DNA of 64,000 nucleotides, taken from NCBI RefSeq assembly GCF_025151535.1, contig NZ_CP102288.1, positions 2,737,501-2,801,500 of the forward strand. Direction: 5' to 3'. Under the pieces are notes generated by a model, which worked only from the letters and a program-made list of their open reading frames with translations, had not been told where the DNA came from and searched no databases. Below, one piece after another: positions 8,650 to 18,670 of the stretch (its first letter is position 1; the number at the start of each line of letters is the position of its first letter). Both the position numbers and the translations under genes were made by a program. This stretch comes from Segatella copri DSM 18205. GTDB lineage: Bacteria > Bacteroidota > Bacteroidia > Bacteroidales > Bacteroidaceae.

Positions 8650-11511
8650 ATGGAATACAACTTCAGAGAAATCGAGAAGAAATGGCACCAGAAATGGGTC
8701 GAGAACAAGACCTACAAGGTGACTGAGGATGAAAACAAGAAGAAATTCTATGTGCTCAACATGTTCCCTTATCCATCAGGAGCTGGTCTGCACGTAGGTC
8801 ACCCACTTGGTTATATCGCTAGCGATATCTATGCACGCTACAAGCGTTTGAACGGATTTAACGTACTGAACCCTATGGGTTACGATGCGTACGGATTGCC
8901 TGCTGAGCAGTATGCTATCCAGACTGGTCAGCACCCAGAGGTAACTACCATAGCCAACATCAACCGCTATCGTGAGCAGCTCGACAAAATCGGCTTCTCT
9001 TTCGACTGGGTCCGCGAGGTTCGTACCTGCGACCCTAAGTATTACCATTGGACTCAGTGGGCTTTCCAGAAGATGTTCAACTCATTCTTCTGCAACAGCT
9101 GCCAGAAGGCTCAGCCTATCGAGAAGCTCATCAAGCGCTTCGAGGAGAAGGGTTCTGCTGACTTGAACGTAGCTCAGAACGAGCAGATTGACTTCACTGC
9201 CGAGGAGTGGAACAGCTACGACGACGTGAAGAAGCAGCAGATTCTGATGAACTACCGCATCGCTTACCTCGGTGAAACCATGGTAAACTGGTGCCCAGGT
9301 CTGGGTACTGTGCTTGCCAACGACGAGGTAGTAAACGGCGTAAGTGAGCGTGGCGGTTATCCTGTCATCCAGAAGAAGATGCAGCAGTGGTGCCTGAGAA
9401 CATCAGCCTACTCTCAGCGTCTGCTCGATGGTTTGGAGACCATCCAGTGGAGCGACAGTATCAAGGAAACCCAGAAAAACTGGATTGGCCGTTCTGAGGG
9501 TACAGAGGTAGTATTCTCTGTAAAGGACAGCGACGTGAAGTTTACCATCTTTACCACCCGTGCCGATACTATGTTTGGTGTAACCTTCATGGTTCTGGCT
9601 CCAGAGAGCGAATATGTTCAGCAGGTAACTACAGCCGAGCAGAAGGAAGAGGTGGAGAAATATCTCGACTACGTGAAGAAGCGTACCGAGCTTGACCGTA
9701 TGGCTAACCATAGTGTAACCGGTGTATTCTCAGGAAGTTATGCCATCAATCCATTCACTGGCGAGGCAATCCCAATATGGATTTCAGAATATGTATTGGC
9801 TGGATATGGTACAGGTGCCATTATGGCTGTGCCAGCTCACGATAGCCGTGACTATGCCTTTGCCAAGCACTTCAACCTGCCTATCATTCCTCTTATCGAG
9901 GGTGCTGATGTTTCAGAGGAGAGCTTCGATGCCAAGGAAGGTATCGTAACCAACTCACCTGTAGCAGGCAAGAGCAGCATGGATGGCTTCTCTCTGAACG
10001 GACTCACCGTGAAGGAGGCTATCGCAGCTACCAAGAAATTTGTTACCGAGAAGGGCATCGGCCGAGTAAAGGTAAACTATCGTCTCCGCGACGCCATCTT
10101 CTCACGCCAGCGCTACTGGGGTGAGCCATTCCCAGTATATTACAAGGACGGAATGCCACAGATGGTTCCTGAGGAGTGCCTGCCACTCGAATTGCCTGAG
10201 ATTGAGACCTATAAGCCAACAGAAACTGGCGAGCCACCATTGGGCAGAGCCAAGAAGTGGGCTTGGGATGCCGAGAAAAAAGAGGTGGTTGACAAGAGCC
10301 TCGTAGATAACAAGACCGTATTCCCACTGGAGCTCAACACCATGCCAGGTTTCGCAGGTTCTTCTGCTTACTATCTGCGCTACATGGATCCTCACAACGA
10401 TGAGGCACTCGTAAGCAAGGAGGCTGATGAGTACTGGCAGAATGTAGACCTCTACGTAGGTGGTTGCGAACATGCTACCGGTCACTTGATTTACTCTCGT
10501 TTCTGGAACAAGTTCCTCTTCGACCTCGGCGTAAGCTGCAAGGAAGAGCCATTCCAGAAGCTGGTGAACCAGGGTATGATTCAGGGCCGTTCTAACTTCG
10601 TTTACCGCATCAACAGCAATGACCACGACAAGGCTCCTGTATTCGTAAGCTTGAACCTGAAGAAGGATTACGACGTAACTCCTATCCACGTAGATGTAAA
10701 CATCGTAAGCAACGATGTTTTGGATATCGAGGCATTCAAGGCTTGGCGCCCTGAGTATCAGAACGCTGAGTTCATCCTGGAGGATGGCAAGTACATCTGC
10801 GGATGGGCTATCGAGAAGATGTCTAAGAGTATGTTCAACGTAGTAAATCCAGATATGATTGTCGAGAAGTATGGTGCTGATACCCTACGTCTCTACGAAA
10901 TGTTCCTGGGTCCTGTAGAGGCCAGCAAGCCTTGGGATACCAACGGTATCGACGGTTGCCACCGCTTCCTGAAGAAGTTCTGGGGTCTGTTCTACGAGAA
11001 CCGTACCGACAACTTCCTTCCATCAGCCGACGAGGCAGCGAAGCCAGAGAGTCTGAAGAGCGTTCACAAGCTCATCAAGAAGGTAAGCGAGGATATCGAG
11101 AAGTTCTCTTACAACACATCTATCTCAGCCTTCATGATTGCCGTGAACGAACTCGGTCAGCAGAAGTGCCGCAACAAGGAACTCCTGACAGATCTCGTCA
11201 TCCTCATTGCTCCATTCGCTCCACACATCGCAGAAGAGTTGTGGGCAGCACTTGGCGAGCAGGGCAGCGTTTGCGATGCAGCATGGCCTAAGTATGATGA
11301 GCAGTATCTGAAGGAGAACGATATGCAGCTCACTATTTCCTTCAATGGTAAAGCTCGTTTCCAGATGACTTTCCCTGTGGATACTCCTAACGAGGAAATC
11401 CAGAAGCAGGTATTGGAAGACGAGAAGAGCCAGAAGTACTTGGAAGGATTCAACGTGTTGAAGGTGATTATCGTACCAAAGAAGATCGTCAACGTAGTGT
11501 TGAAAAAGTAA
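8650..11511 (+). CDS. leuS: leucyl-tRNA synthetase
   Basis: 953 residues, full length for the cytosolic class I enzyme that attaches leucine to tRNA-Leu. The HIGH-type motif is HVGH at residues 48-51 and the KMSKS loop is at 723-727. The CP1 editing domain includes [13 protein letters not shown] and [15 protein letters not shown], the threonine-rich and aspartate motifs used to hydrolyse mischarged tRNA. An insertion with an acidic, lysine-rich stretch (residues about 155-200) follows the N-terminal catalytic block. The gene has its own promoter and is followed by a large inverted repeat. Confidence 0.97.
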   Translation: MEYNFREIEKKWHQKWVENKTYKVTEDENKKKFYVLNMFPYPSGAGLHVGHPLGYIASDIYARYKRLNGFNVLNPMGYDAYGLPAEQYAIQTGQHPEVTTIANINRYREQLDKIGFSFDWVREVRTCDPKYYHWTQWAFQKMFNSFFCNSCQKAQPIEKLIKRFEEKGSADLNVAQNEQIDFTAEEWNSYDDVKKQQILMNYRIAYLGETMVNWCPGLGTVLANDEVVNGVSERGGYPVIQKKMQQWCLRTSAYSQRLLDGLETIQWSDSIKETQKNWIGRSEGTEVVFSVKDSDVKFTIFTTRADTMFGVTFMVLAPESEYVQQVTTAEQKEEVEKYLDYVKKRTELDRMANHSVTGVFSGSYAINPFTGEAIPIWISEYVLAGYGTGAIMAVPAHDSRDYAFAKHFNLPIIPLIEGADVSEESFDAKEGIVTNSPVAGKSSMDGFSLNGLTVKEAIAATKKFVTEKGIGRVKVNYRLRDAIFSRQRYWGEPFPVYYKDGMPQMVPEECLPLELPEIETYKPTETGEPPLGRAKKWAWDAEKKEVVDKSLVDNKTVFPLELNTMPGFAGSSAYYLRYMDPHNDEALVSKEADEYWQNVDLYVGGCEHATGHLIYSRFWNKFLFDLGVSCKEEPFQKLVNQGMIQGRSNFVYRINSNDHDKAPVFVSLNLKKDYDVTPIHVDVNIVSNDVLDIEAFKAWRPEYQNAEFILEDGKYICGWAIEKMSKSMFNVVNPDMIVEKYGADTLRLYEMFLGPVEASKPWDTNGIDGCHRFLKKFWGLFYENRTDNFLPSADEAAKPESLKSVHKLIKKVSEDIEKFSYNTSISAFMIAVNELGQQKCRNKELLTDLVILIAPFAPHIAEELWAALGEQGSVCDAAWPKYDEQYLKENDMQLTISFNGKARFQMTFPVDTPNEEIQKQVLEDEKSQKYLEGFNVLKVIIVPKKIVNVVLKK

Positions 11512-11524
11512 TTTATAGATAACA

Positions 11525-11646
11525 GGAAGTTAAGGAGTTAAGGAGTAAAAGGAGTTAAGACAATTGTATATCCTGTCAATAGAAGATATACGAAAAAAAA
11601 AACTGTTGTCTTAACTTCTTGACTCCCTTTAACTCCTTAACTACTT
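11525..11646 (+). terminator. long imperfect inverted repeat after leuS
   Basis: The left side (AGTTAAGGAGTTAAGGAGT and GGAGTTAAGACAA) can pair with the right side (TTGTCTTAACTTC and CCTTTAACTCCTTAACT). The tandem AGTTAAGG units suggest a dispersed repeat family acting as a transcription barrier between leuS and the next gene. It is not a compact hairpin plus U-tract, so the terminator call is moderate. Confidence 0.5.
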
Positions 11647-11667
11647 TTAAAATACGAGGAAAATATA

Positions 11668-12624
11668 ATGCAAATAGCAATCAGTCAAACAATTAAGAAT
11701 GAGTGCAAGGATTATTTCTACATTACCCTTGGACTCTTGCTTTACACATTTGGATGGACCATCTTTCTGCTTCCATACCAGATAGTAACGGGTGGCGTAA
11801 CGGGTATCGCAGCCGTGATTTACTACGGCACGGGGATACCTATCTATTTGTCTTATTTTCTCATCAATGCAGCCTTGCTGCTTGCCGCGCTGAAGATACT
11901 GGGATTCAAGTTCATGGTGAAGACCATCTATGCCATCATCATGCTCTCCCTATTTTTGGCTCTGGCGCAAGACTGGATGATAGGTGAAGATGGCAAGATG
12001 GTACAGATATTGGGAGAGGGACAGGACTTCATGTCGCTCATCATCGGCTGTCTGTTTACGGGTTTATCACTCGCCATCGTCTTTCTGCATAATGGAAGTA
12101 CAGGTGGAACGGATATCATTGCTGCCATCGTCAACAAATATCACAACATCTCGCTGGGCCGTGTGCTCATCTTCGTGGATCTCCTCATCGTGGGCAGTTC
12201 ATTCTTCGTCTTCAATGCGAAACCAGAGTTTACCACGATAGACGCTGTTAGAAAGGTAGTATTCGGTCTCTGTACGATGGTGATAGAAAACCTGGTACTC
12301 GACTATGTGATGAATGCCAAGCGAGAAAGTGTGCAGTTTATGATATTCAGCAAGAAATATCAGGAGATAGCCAATGCCATCGGTATGCAGATGGATCATG
12401 GCGTAACCATTCTCGATGGCCATGGCTGGTACACGGGAAACGAGATGAAGGTGCTCTGTATTCTGGCAAAGAAGAACGAGAGCGTCACCATCTTCCGTAT
12501 CGTCAAGATCATCGACCCAAATGCCTTTGTAAGTCAGAGTTCCGTTATCGGTGTGTATGGCGAGGGATTTGATGAGATGAAGGTGAAAATCAAAGATAAA
12601 GACATTAAAACAATTAAAAGTTAA
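11668..12624 (+). CDS. YitT-family integral membrane protein
   Basis: 318 residues. Five or six hydrophobic segments occupy residues about 15-215 (for example YFYITLGLLLYTFGWTIFLL and the glycine-rich VTGGVTGIAAVIYYGTGIP loop), followed by a soluble C-terminal domain (DUF2179-like, MIFSKKYQEIANAI through RIVKIIDPNAFVSQS). This is the layout of the YitT family, of unknown transport or sensing role. The gene follows leuS behind an inverted repeat and precedes rdgB. Confidence 0.85.
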   Translation: MQIAISQTIKNECKDYFYITLGLLLYTFGWTIFLLPYQIVTGGVTGIAAVIYYGTGIPIYLSYFLINAALLLAALKILGFKFMVKTIYAIIMLSLFLALAQDWMIGEDGKMVQILGEGQDFMSLIIGCLFTGLSLAIVFLHNGSTGGTDIIAAIVNKYHNISLGRVLIFVDLLIVGSSFFVFNAKPEFTTIDAVRKVVFGLCTMVIENLVLDYVMNAKRESVQFMIFSKKYQEIANAIGMQMDHGVTILDGHGWYTGNEMKVLCILAKKNESVTIFRIVKIIDPNAFVSQSSVIGVYGEGFDEMKVKIKDKDIKTIKS

Positions 12625-12685
12625 AAGTTTATAGCGGCTTCGCCGTATAGCAAGAAGCACTATTGCAAGAATGCCCTATAAACTA
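12622..12685 (+). repeat. inverted repeat before rdgB
   Basis: GTTTATAG (12627-12634) pairs with CTATAAAC (12676-12683), and a small CGGC/GCCG stem lies inside. The surrounding AACTATTAACTATAAATTATAAACT is a tandem pattern related to the in-gene repeats found in the primase gene near 57.7 kb. It looks like a dispersed intergenic repeat. Confidence 0.5.
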
Positions 12686-12706
12686 TTAACTATAAATTAT
12701 AAACTT

Positions 12707-13318
12707 ATGAAAAGGATAGTATTTGCAACCAATAACCAGCATAAACTCCAGGAGATTCGCGACATCCTGGGTAGCGACTACGAGGTAGTATCGCTGAAGG
12801 AGATAGAATGCGATGTGGATATTCCTGAAACAGGCAACACATTGGAAGAGAATGCCTTGCAGAAGGCGCAGTATGTTTATGACCATTACCACGTAAGTTG
12901 CTTTGCCGATGATACCGGTCTGGAGGTAGAGGCACTGGATGGTGCCCCTGGCGTTCACAGTGCCCGCTATGCCGAGGGTACCGACCACGACAGTGAGGCT
13001 AACATGGCTAAGCTGTTGAGAGAACTGGATGGTAAGGAAAACCGCCAGGCCCGCTTCCGCACCGTTATCTGCTACATCGAGAAGCAGGATGTATGTCCTT
13101 GCGGCTGCACCAGCATCAAGAAAATTCACCAGTTCGAGGGTATCGTAAACGGCCATATCGCCACCGAGAAGCGTGGTACCGAAGGCTTCGGCTACGACCC
13201 AATCTTCGTTCCTGAAGGATATGACCAGAGTTTTGCTGAGCTGGGTGAGGAAATCAAGAACGGCATCAGTCACAGAGCCAGAGCCGTGAAAAAACTCGTG
13301 GAATATCTGAAGAAATAA
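12707..13318 (+). CDS. rdgB: XTP/dITP diphosphatase (RdgB/HAM1 family)
   Basis: 203 residues. The enzyme removes pyrophosphate from XTP, dITP and ITP, so that deaminated purines do not enter DNA or RNA. The N-terminal [10 protein letters not shown] matches the substrate-loop motif, FADDTGLEV carries the catalytic acidic residues, and GFGYDPIF and ISHRARA are the other family signatures. The ATG at 12707 ([10 protein letters not shown]) is chosen over an upstream in-frame ATG at 12671 that would add twelve residues encoded by AT-rich repeat sequence. The next gene begins 1 nt after the stop. Confidence 0.93.
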   Translation: MKRIVFATNNQHKLQEIRDILGSDYEVVSLKEIECDVDIPETGNTLEENALQKAQYVYDHYHVSCFADDTGLEVEALDGAPGVHSARYAEGTDHDSEANMAKLLRELDGKENRQARFRTVICYIEKQDVCPCGCTSIKKIHQFEGIVNGHIATEKRGTEGFGYDPIFVPEGYDQSFAELGEEIKNGISHRARAVKKLVEYLKK

Positions 13319-13319
13319 T

Positions 13320-14216
13320 ATGATCAATTCTCTTTCGATACTAATCCCTACATATAATAATGTATGCCTTGAGCTTGTAAAGTCCTTACAAGCTCAAGCC
13401 GCTGCATTGCCCGATTTCGAGTACGAAATCCTGGTGGCAGACGATGGCAGCACCGACCGCCTCACCATCTATGAAAACCGCGAGATACGCTCGCTACCCT
13501 ACTGCCGCTATATCGAAAGAGAAAAGAACGTGGGCAGGGCGGCCATCCGCAACATTCTGGCAGAAGAAGCCCTGCATCCCTGGTTGCTGTTCATAGATAG
13601 CAATATGCAAGTAATTCATCCTCAATATCTTACCACATACCTGCAATCAGAAGAAAGCGACGTTATCTATGGTGGATACCAGATTAAGCGAAACGATGAG
13701 AAATACCAACACAATCTGCGCTACATCTTTGAGTGCATCGGTACCCAGAATGCTGACTACAAGCAGCGCCAAGCCAATCCATACGGAGATTTCCATACCT
13801 CCAACTTTATGGTAAGGCAAGACATTATGCTGCAATATCCACTGGATGAGCGATTTATCACCTATGGCTACGAAGACGTGCTATGGGGAAAAACGCTCCA
13901 AGAAAACCAGATCAAGATATTGCATATAGACAATACATTGGGATATGAGAATTTCATCGGCAACATGAGTTTCCTCTATAAGACAGAAGAGAGCCTGCGC
14001 ACCCTCAACCAGTTTAAGGAAGAACTGCAGGGCTACTCCAAAGTACTGGATTATGCCCTGAAAATGAAACGCTGGCATCTCTATCCATTCTGCCAAAAAC
14101 TATATCCCCTGCTCAGTTTGCCAATAAAAGCTAGGCTCACAGGCAATAAACCCAGCATTTTCTGGTTTAATATATATAAGTTATTATACTATATACATTT
14201 AGACAGAAACATATAA
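13320..14216 (+). CDS. glycosyltransferase family 2
   Basis: 298 residues. The N-terminal SILIPTYNN and EILVADDGSTDR are the GT-A nucleotide-sugar-binding signatures, and FIDSNMQV stands where the DxD-like metal site is expected. It has no membrane segment, so it probably acts on the inner face of the cytoplasmic membrane. It starts 1 nt after rdgB and 19 nt before the PorZ-like gene, at the head of a cluster of surface-glycan genes. The acceptor and sugar cannot be told. Confidence 0.85.
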   Translation: MINSLSILIPTYNNVCLELVKSLQAQAAALPDFEYEILVADDGSTDRLTIYENREIRSLPYCRYIEREKNVGRAAIRNILAEEALHPWLLFIDSNMQVIHPQYLTTYLQSEESDVIYGGYQIKRNDEKYQHNLRYIFECIGTQNADYKQRQANPYGDFHTSNFMVRQDIMLQYPLDERFITYGYEDVLWGKTLQENQIKILHIDNTLGYENFIGNMSFLYKTEESLRTLNQFKEELQGYSKVLDYALKMKRWHLYPFCQKLYPLLSLPIKARLTGNKPSIFWFNIYKLLYYIHLDRNI

Positions 14217-14235
14217 AAACGTAGCATAACCCAAT

Positions 14236-16266
14236 ATGAACAAGAAGATATCAGTCATCATCATAGCGCTGCTGCTTCAGGTAGTACAACTGCAAGCAGC
14301 CATAGGCGACTGGAAAGCCTACATGGCGTACCACAACGTACAGGAGATAGAACAAGCCGGAAACCTGGTATTTGTCCAGGCTTCCAACAACCTATATGTC
14401 TACAATCAGAACGACCAGAGCATCCAGACATTCAGCAAGATAGACTATCTGAGCGATTGCGACATCAAGCACATCGCCTACTGCCAAGCTGCCCATCGCC
14501 TGCTCATCCTCTATAGCGACTCCAACATCGACCTCATGAACACGAGTAATTATGAGGTTACCAATCTGGCAGATTACTATAATGCCTCTACCACAGGCGA
14601 CAAGACCATCTATGATATCTATGTAAACGACAAATATGCCTACATGAGCAATGGTTTCGGCATCGTAAAAGTAAACGTGGCAGATGGAGAAATCAGCGAT
14701 ACATACAACTTAGGCTTCAAGGTAAACTGGTGCGAAATCAAGGATAATTGCATCTATGCCTATAGCCAAACAGATGGTCAATATCGCGCTCCCCTCTCAG
14801 TTAACTTGCTCGATAAGAACAACTGGAGCAAGGTGGGAGGCTATGCTGCAAAACAGCAAGCAGACAAGAGCGAACTCAAGCAGATGGTAAGCACGCTGAA
14901 TCCTGGAGGACCAAAGTATAACTATTTTGGCTTCATGAAGTTTGCCAACAATCAACTGTATACTTGTGATGGTGGATTTGCAGTAGGCATCTCTAGAAAA
15001 GGCTGTATCCAGATGCTAAAGAATGAAGAATGGAACATCTATCCAGACGACAACATAAGCTCTAAGACAAATGTAACTTATGAAAATTTGGAATGTCTGG
15101 ACTATGACCCTACTGATACAAGTCATATCTTTGTAGGAGGCAGAAATGGTCTCTACGAATACAAAAATGGAAACTTCGAAAAATATTATAACTACGAGAA
15201 CTCTCCAATAGAAAGATATAATAACAGAAGCAAAGAATACGAGCTCATAACGGGAGTGAAATTTGACAAAGAGGGCAATCTTTGGATGCTGAATAGTCAA
15301 GCTCCGACTCAATCGCTTATAGAATTTACTAAAGATAAGCAATGGATAAGCCATCAGCTACCCGACTTGATGAAACTTGACGATGCAGGTTTTACCAATA
15401 AGAGTCTTGGCTTATTGGGAAATATGCTGATTGATAGCAGAGGCCTCTTATGGTTTGTCAATAACCACTGGATTGTACCTTCTCTCTATTGTTATCAGTT
15501 TTCTGAAGACAATTCGGAAGAAAGACTTAACGCTTTCACTAGTTTTGTAAATGAAGATGGAACAGAAGTATCAGTAGGTGCTGTGAGATGCGCAGCAGAA
15601 GACAAGGATGGCAATATCTGGATAGGCACCAGTGCTGGTCCTTTATTATTAGATCCTAACCAGATAACAGCATCTGCACCAACATTTACCCAAGTGAAAG
15701 TACCTAGAAATGATGGCACTAACTATGCAGACTATCTGCTGAGTGGAATAGACGTTTCTTGTATAGCTGTAGATGGAGCCAACCGCAAATGGTTTGGTAC
15801 CAAAAAAAATGGCATATATCTTATCAGTGAGGATAATCTATCAGAAATACATCATTTCACCACACTTAATAGTCCTCTGCTTTCCAACGGAATAGAATCT
15901 ATCGCCATCAATGAAAAAACGGGCGAAGTATTTATTGGAACAGACAAAGGTCTATGCTCATATATGTCTGACTCCAGTACTCCAAACGAAAGCATGACTT
16001 CTGATAATGTGTGGGCTTATCCTAATCCTGTAAAACCTGACTACACAGGACTTATAACCATAGTAGGACTGAGCCAAAACGCCGATGTCAAGATACTTAC
16101 TTCGAATGGTAGGATAGTAAATGAAGGCAAGAGTAATGGCGGTACATACACCTGGAATGGTTGTGATGCTAATGGGAAAAAAGTAGCCAGTGGCATATAT
16201 ATGGTTGCTACTGCCACTAATGATGTGGAAAAAGGCACTGTCTGCAAAATAGCTATTATAAAGTAA
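14236..16266 (+). CDS. porZ: PorZ-like type IX secretion beta-propeller protein
   Basis: 676 residues. A signal peptide (KISVIIIALLLQVVQLQAA) is followed by IGDWKAYMAYHNV, typical of the PorZ start. Residues about 40-580 contain repeated propeller-like motifs (GNLWMLNSQ, RGLLWFVNNH, GNIWIGTSAG, RKWFGTKKNG), as in two-component-regulator-type propellers. The last 85 residues are a type IX tail (VWAYPNPV ... KILTSNGRIV ... GIYMVATA). In Porphyromonas, PorZ is a surface component of the type IX attachment complex that binds A-LPS and supplies it to the PorU sortase. Here it lies among glycosyltransferase genes, which fits that role. A different propeller-type surface protein remains possible. 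Confidence 0.75.
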   Translation: MNKKISVIIIALLLQVVQLQAAIGDWKAYMAYHNVQEIEQAGNLVFVQASNNLYVYNQNDQSIQTFSKIDYLSDCDIKHIAYCQAAHRLLILYSDSNIDLMNTSNYEVTNLADYYNASTTGDKTIYDIYVNDKYAYMSNGFGIVKVNVADGEISDTYNLGFKVNWCEIKDNCIYAYSQTDGQYRAPLSVNLLDKNNWSKVGGYAAKQQADKSELKQMVSTLNPGGPKYNYFGFMKFANNQLYTCDGGFAVGISRKGCIQMLKNEEWNIYPDDNISSKTNVTYENLECLDYDPTDTSHIFVGGRNGLYEYKNGNFEKYYNYENSPIERYNNRSKEYELITGVKFDKEGNLWMLNSQAPTQSLIEFTKDKQWISHQLPDLMKLDDAGFTNKSLGLLGNMLIDSRGLLWFVNNHWIVPSLYCYQFSEDNSEERLNAFTSFVNEDGTEVSVGAVRCAAEDKDGNIWIGTSAGPLLLDPNQITASAPTFTQVKVPRNDGTNYADYLLSGIDVSCIAVDGANRKWFGTKKNGIYLISEDNLSEIHHFTTLNSPLLSNGIESIAINEKTGEVFIGTDKGLCSYMSDSSTPNESMTSDNVWAYPNPVKPDYTGLITIVGLSQNADVKILTSNGRIVNEGKSNGGTYTWNGCDANGKKVASGIYMVATATNDVEKGTVCKIAIIK

Positions 16267-16268
16267 TA

Positions 16269-17222
16269 ATGAGACAACTGACGTATGTAAGTTATATAAA
16301 AATATGGGCAATGATAATCGTGGTATTTTATCATTGCCTTTGCGGCTATAGCAATATATGGGGTGAAGAATATTCTTGGCAAACAGTACCCACATGGTAT
16401 CATCTATCCCATATATTGGTATATTTCCACATACCCATTTTTACCCTAATGAGTGCATATTTATACGGACATTTAAGTTGCTCAGGCAGATACCAAAGTT
16501 CGTGTTCCTTTATCTGTAAAAAGACAAAACGCCTCCTTATACCATATATCGTGTGGGGCTTACTCATCTGTATCATTCAAAAATGGGACTTGACATATTT
16601 ACTATGTGGAATATCCCATCTATGGTACTTATTCTTTTTATTTGAAGCCTTTATCATATTCCATTTCACCAATAAAATTCCTCATTGGAGCAAATACATT
16701 TTACTTATATCCTTATATTCAGCGTGTTGTATTATCAACTATTATAATCCGACTCCCTTTATGGGAATAGGTTATTTTGTTAGATATATGCCCTATTTCA
16801 TCATAGGCTATTATATATACTTCATCTTAGAAAGAGACATCATAAAGAAAAAGGTTGCTTCTTATACAGCAATCGCATGCTCACTTCTATTTGCACTAGA
16901 GTATGTATTAGACAACAACAAATTCATACTCGCAGGATTGAGCCTCCTCCTCATTATCTGCATCACCATCCTAAGCAAACAAAATGAAACACAGCTGGTA
17001 GGCAGAAAAAGAATATTAAAACTGGATAAATATGCGATGGGTATATATATCATACACCATATCATCATACTGGAGACCAATAATTCCACCCTAGGACAGC
17101 AATCTATGGAGCATTACATCCTTTATCCCATCGTGCTATTCATTATGAGCCTTGGCATATCTTGGCTCATCACATACATCTTGCAAAAGTCAAAACTTGG
17201 AAATATTATAATCGGCTCTTAA
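16269..17222 (+). CDS. acyltransferase family 3 membrane protein
   Basis: 317 residues, about nine to ten hydrophobic segments. The N-terminal IKIWAMIIVVFYHCLCGY carries the membrane-embedded histidine motif of the OafA/AT-3 family, which transfers acetyl or other acyl groups to sugars outside the membrane. The gene starts 2 nt after the PorZ-like stop and is followed by another membrane gene 14 nt later. It probably decorates a glycan made by this cluster. Confidence 0.8.
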   Translation: MRQLTYVSYIKIWAMIIVVFYHCLCGYSNIWGEEYSWQTVPTWYHLSHILVYFHIPIFTLMSAYLYGHLSCSGRYQSSCSFICKKTKRLLIPYIVWGLLICIIQKWDLTYLLCGISHLWYLFFLFEAFIIFHFTNKIPHWSKYILLISLYSACCIINYYNPTPFMGIGYFVRYMPYFIIGYYIYFILERDIIKKKVASYTAIACSLLFALEYVLDNNKFILAGLSLLLIICITILSKQNETQLVGRKRILKLDKYAMGIYIIHHIIILETNNSTLGQQSMEHYILYPIVLFIMSLGISWLITYILQKSKLGNIIIGS

Positions 17223-17236
17223 TAATTCACATAACA

Positions 17237-18649
17237 ATGTATAATAACAAAAGATTCATAACATTTATCATCATAAGCGCACCAATCATCTTATTGGGAA
17301 TTTTGCAGATATTACCAACATTTGATGATTGGACAACTTTGTCGGCTCCCAACAGAGATCCAAATTTCCTACAATATTTTCTTCCTTATGGAATGACTTG
17401 GCGACCAGGAGATGCCCTCATTGGCTATGTCAATGGATTAAGCCCTAAGTTTTTTCCTACCTTGAATCATATCCTTGTATTCACCTCACATATAGGAAGT
17501 ATGATTATGGTATATCTTATCATACAAAAGCTAGGATTTAAGCCAATATCCAGAAATATCGCCACCATATTTTTCTATATATCCCCCTGTGTACTAGGAA
17601 ATATCCTTAGTTGCGATGCTACCAACCAAAGTTTTGCACATTTCTTTGGAATCCTATCTGTATATCTATATTTAAGTATCAACAACAAATATAAATATAT
17701 AGCATGGACCATTTGCGTCTATCTATCAGCAGCCTTCAAGGACAATGGCATAGCCTGGGCCATTATTCCCCCTATCGTAAGCTTTGCCTTCCTAAAAATA
17801 GAGAAAGAAACATTTAGGGAAGACTTGATGATAGGCTTAGCCATTGCCATCATATATGGCGTGATAAGACTCACCATTCCCCATAACCTATTTATCAATG
17901 CCAGCTATGCTGATGATGTAGTCAGCCTACACAGCCGTATTAAAGGATTTGTTACTTGGATAGGATATACATGGTTTTCTGCTGATTATATATGCATTGT
18001 ACATCAGCCTAGCAGAAATCTTCTTGTGGCAACATTAACTCTATTCCTGTCTCTTCCACTTATGATAATATTGTGGAAAAACAAAAATATATGGCAAGGT
18101 AAGACCATCTTTTGCTTATTGGCAGCTTTCACTCTAGTAGTATCTCCTAATCTACTCATCAGCATGACCATCATGAACGCTTATGGCTCACTGGGCATAG
18201 CTGCTATTATTATGGCCTACTTAATAGAGAAAAGTCAGTTATCAAAGAAAAAGATATCTACCTTATTATATTTATATATTTTATCTGCAGCCATTGTAGA
18301 TATTCACCATTGGTATAACGCATGGCAAACTTCTCTTCCTGAAAAGAGCATATCACAAGCCATCGTTCAAAAGACAGGAAAACCTGTGGATAAAGCATAC
18401 TGCATATTGATAAAAGATGATTATCCCAAGTACTCATCCTTCTGCGTACCAAAAGATGAAACTATAGGTTGGGGAAGGTCTATTTGGCATGCCACAGGAT
18501 ACAAATGGCCCCAATACGTAAACGATACTACCATCGACAGAACTCATAAGGCTAAAGAAATAGCTTATAGCATAGCCAACCATAAAATAAAACATGGCTA
18601 TAAAGCTGTTTGGATAGTAAACAAAGAAGAAGTAACAGTCATTAAATAA
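17237..18649 (+). CDS. polytopic membrane protein, GT-C-like
   Basis: 470 residues from the ATG at 17237 (MYNNKRFITFIIISAPIILL). An in-frame TTG 75 nt upstream lies inside the acyltransferase gene and is unlikely. It has roughly ten transmembrane segments and a periplasm-like loop with DDWTTLSAPNRDPNF near the N-terminus, resembling membrane glycosyltransferases that use polyprenyl-linked sugars. The C-terminal 90 residues are soluble. No diagnostic motif was found, so the function is inferred from topology and from its glycan-cluster neighbours. Confidence 0.65.
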   Translation: MYNNKRFITFIIISAPIILLGILQILPTFDDWTTLSAPNRDPNFLQYFLPYGMTWRPGDALIGYVNGLSPKFFPTLNHILVFTSHIGSMIMVYLIIQKLGFKPISRNIATIFFYISPCVLGNILSCDATNQSFAHFFGILSVYLYLSINNKYKYIAWTICVYLSAAFKDNGIAWAIIPPIVSFAFLKIEKETFREDLMIGLAIAIIYGVIRLTIPHNLFINASYADDVVSLHSRIKGFVTWIGYTWFSADYICIVHQPSRNLLVATLTLFLSLPLMIILWKNKNIWQGKTIFCLLAAFTLVVSPNLLISMTIMNAYGSLGIAAIIMAYLIEKSQLSKKKISTLLYLYILSAAIVDIHHWYNAWQTSLPEKSISQAIVQKTGKPVDKAYCILIKDDYPKYSSFCVPKDETIGWGRSIWHATGYKWPQYVNDTTIDRTHKAKEIAYSIANHKIKHGYKAVWIVNKEEVTVIK

Positions 18650-18670
18650 TCATAAATTAAAAACATCATT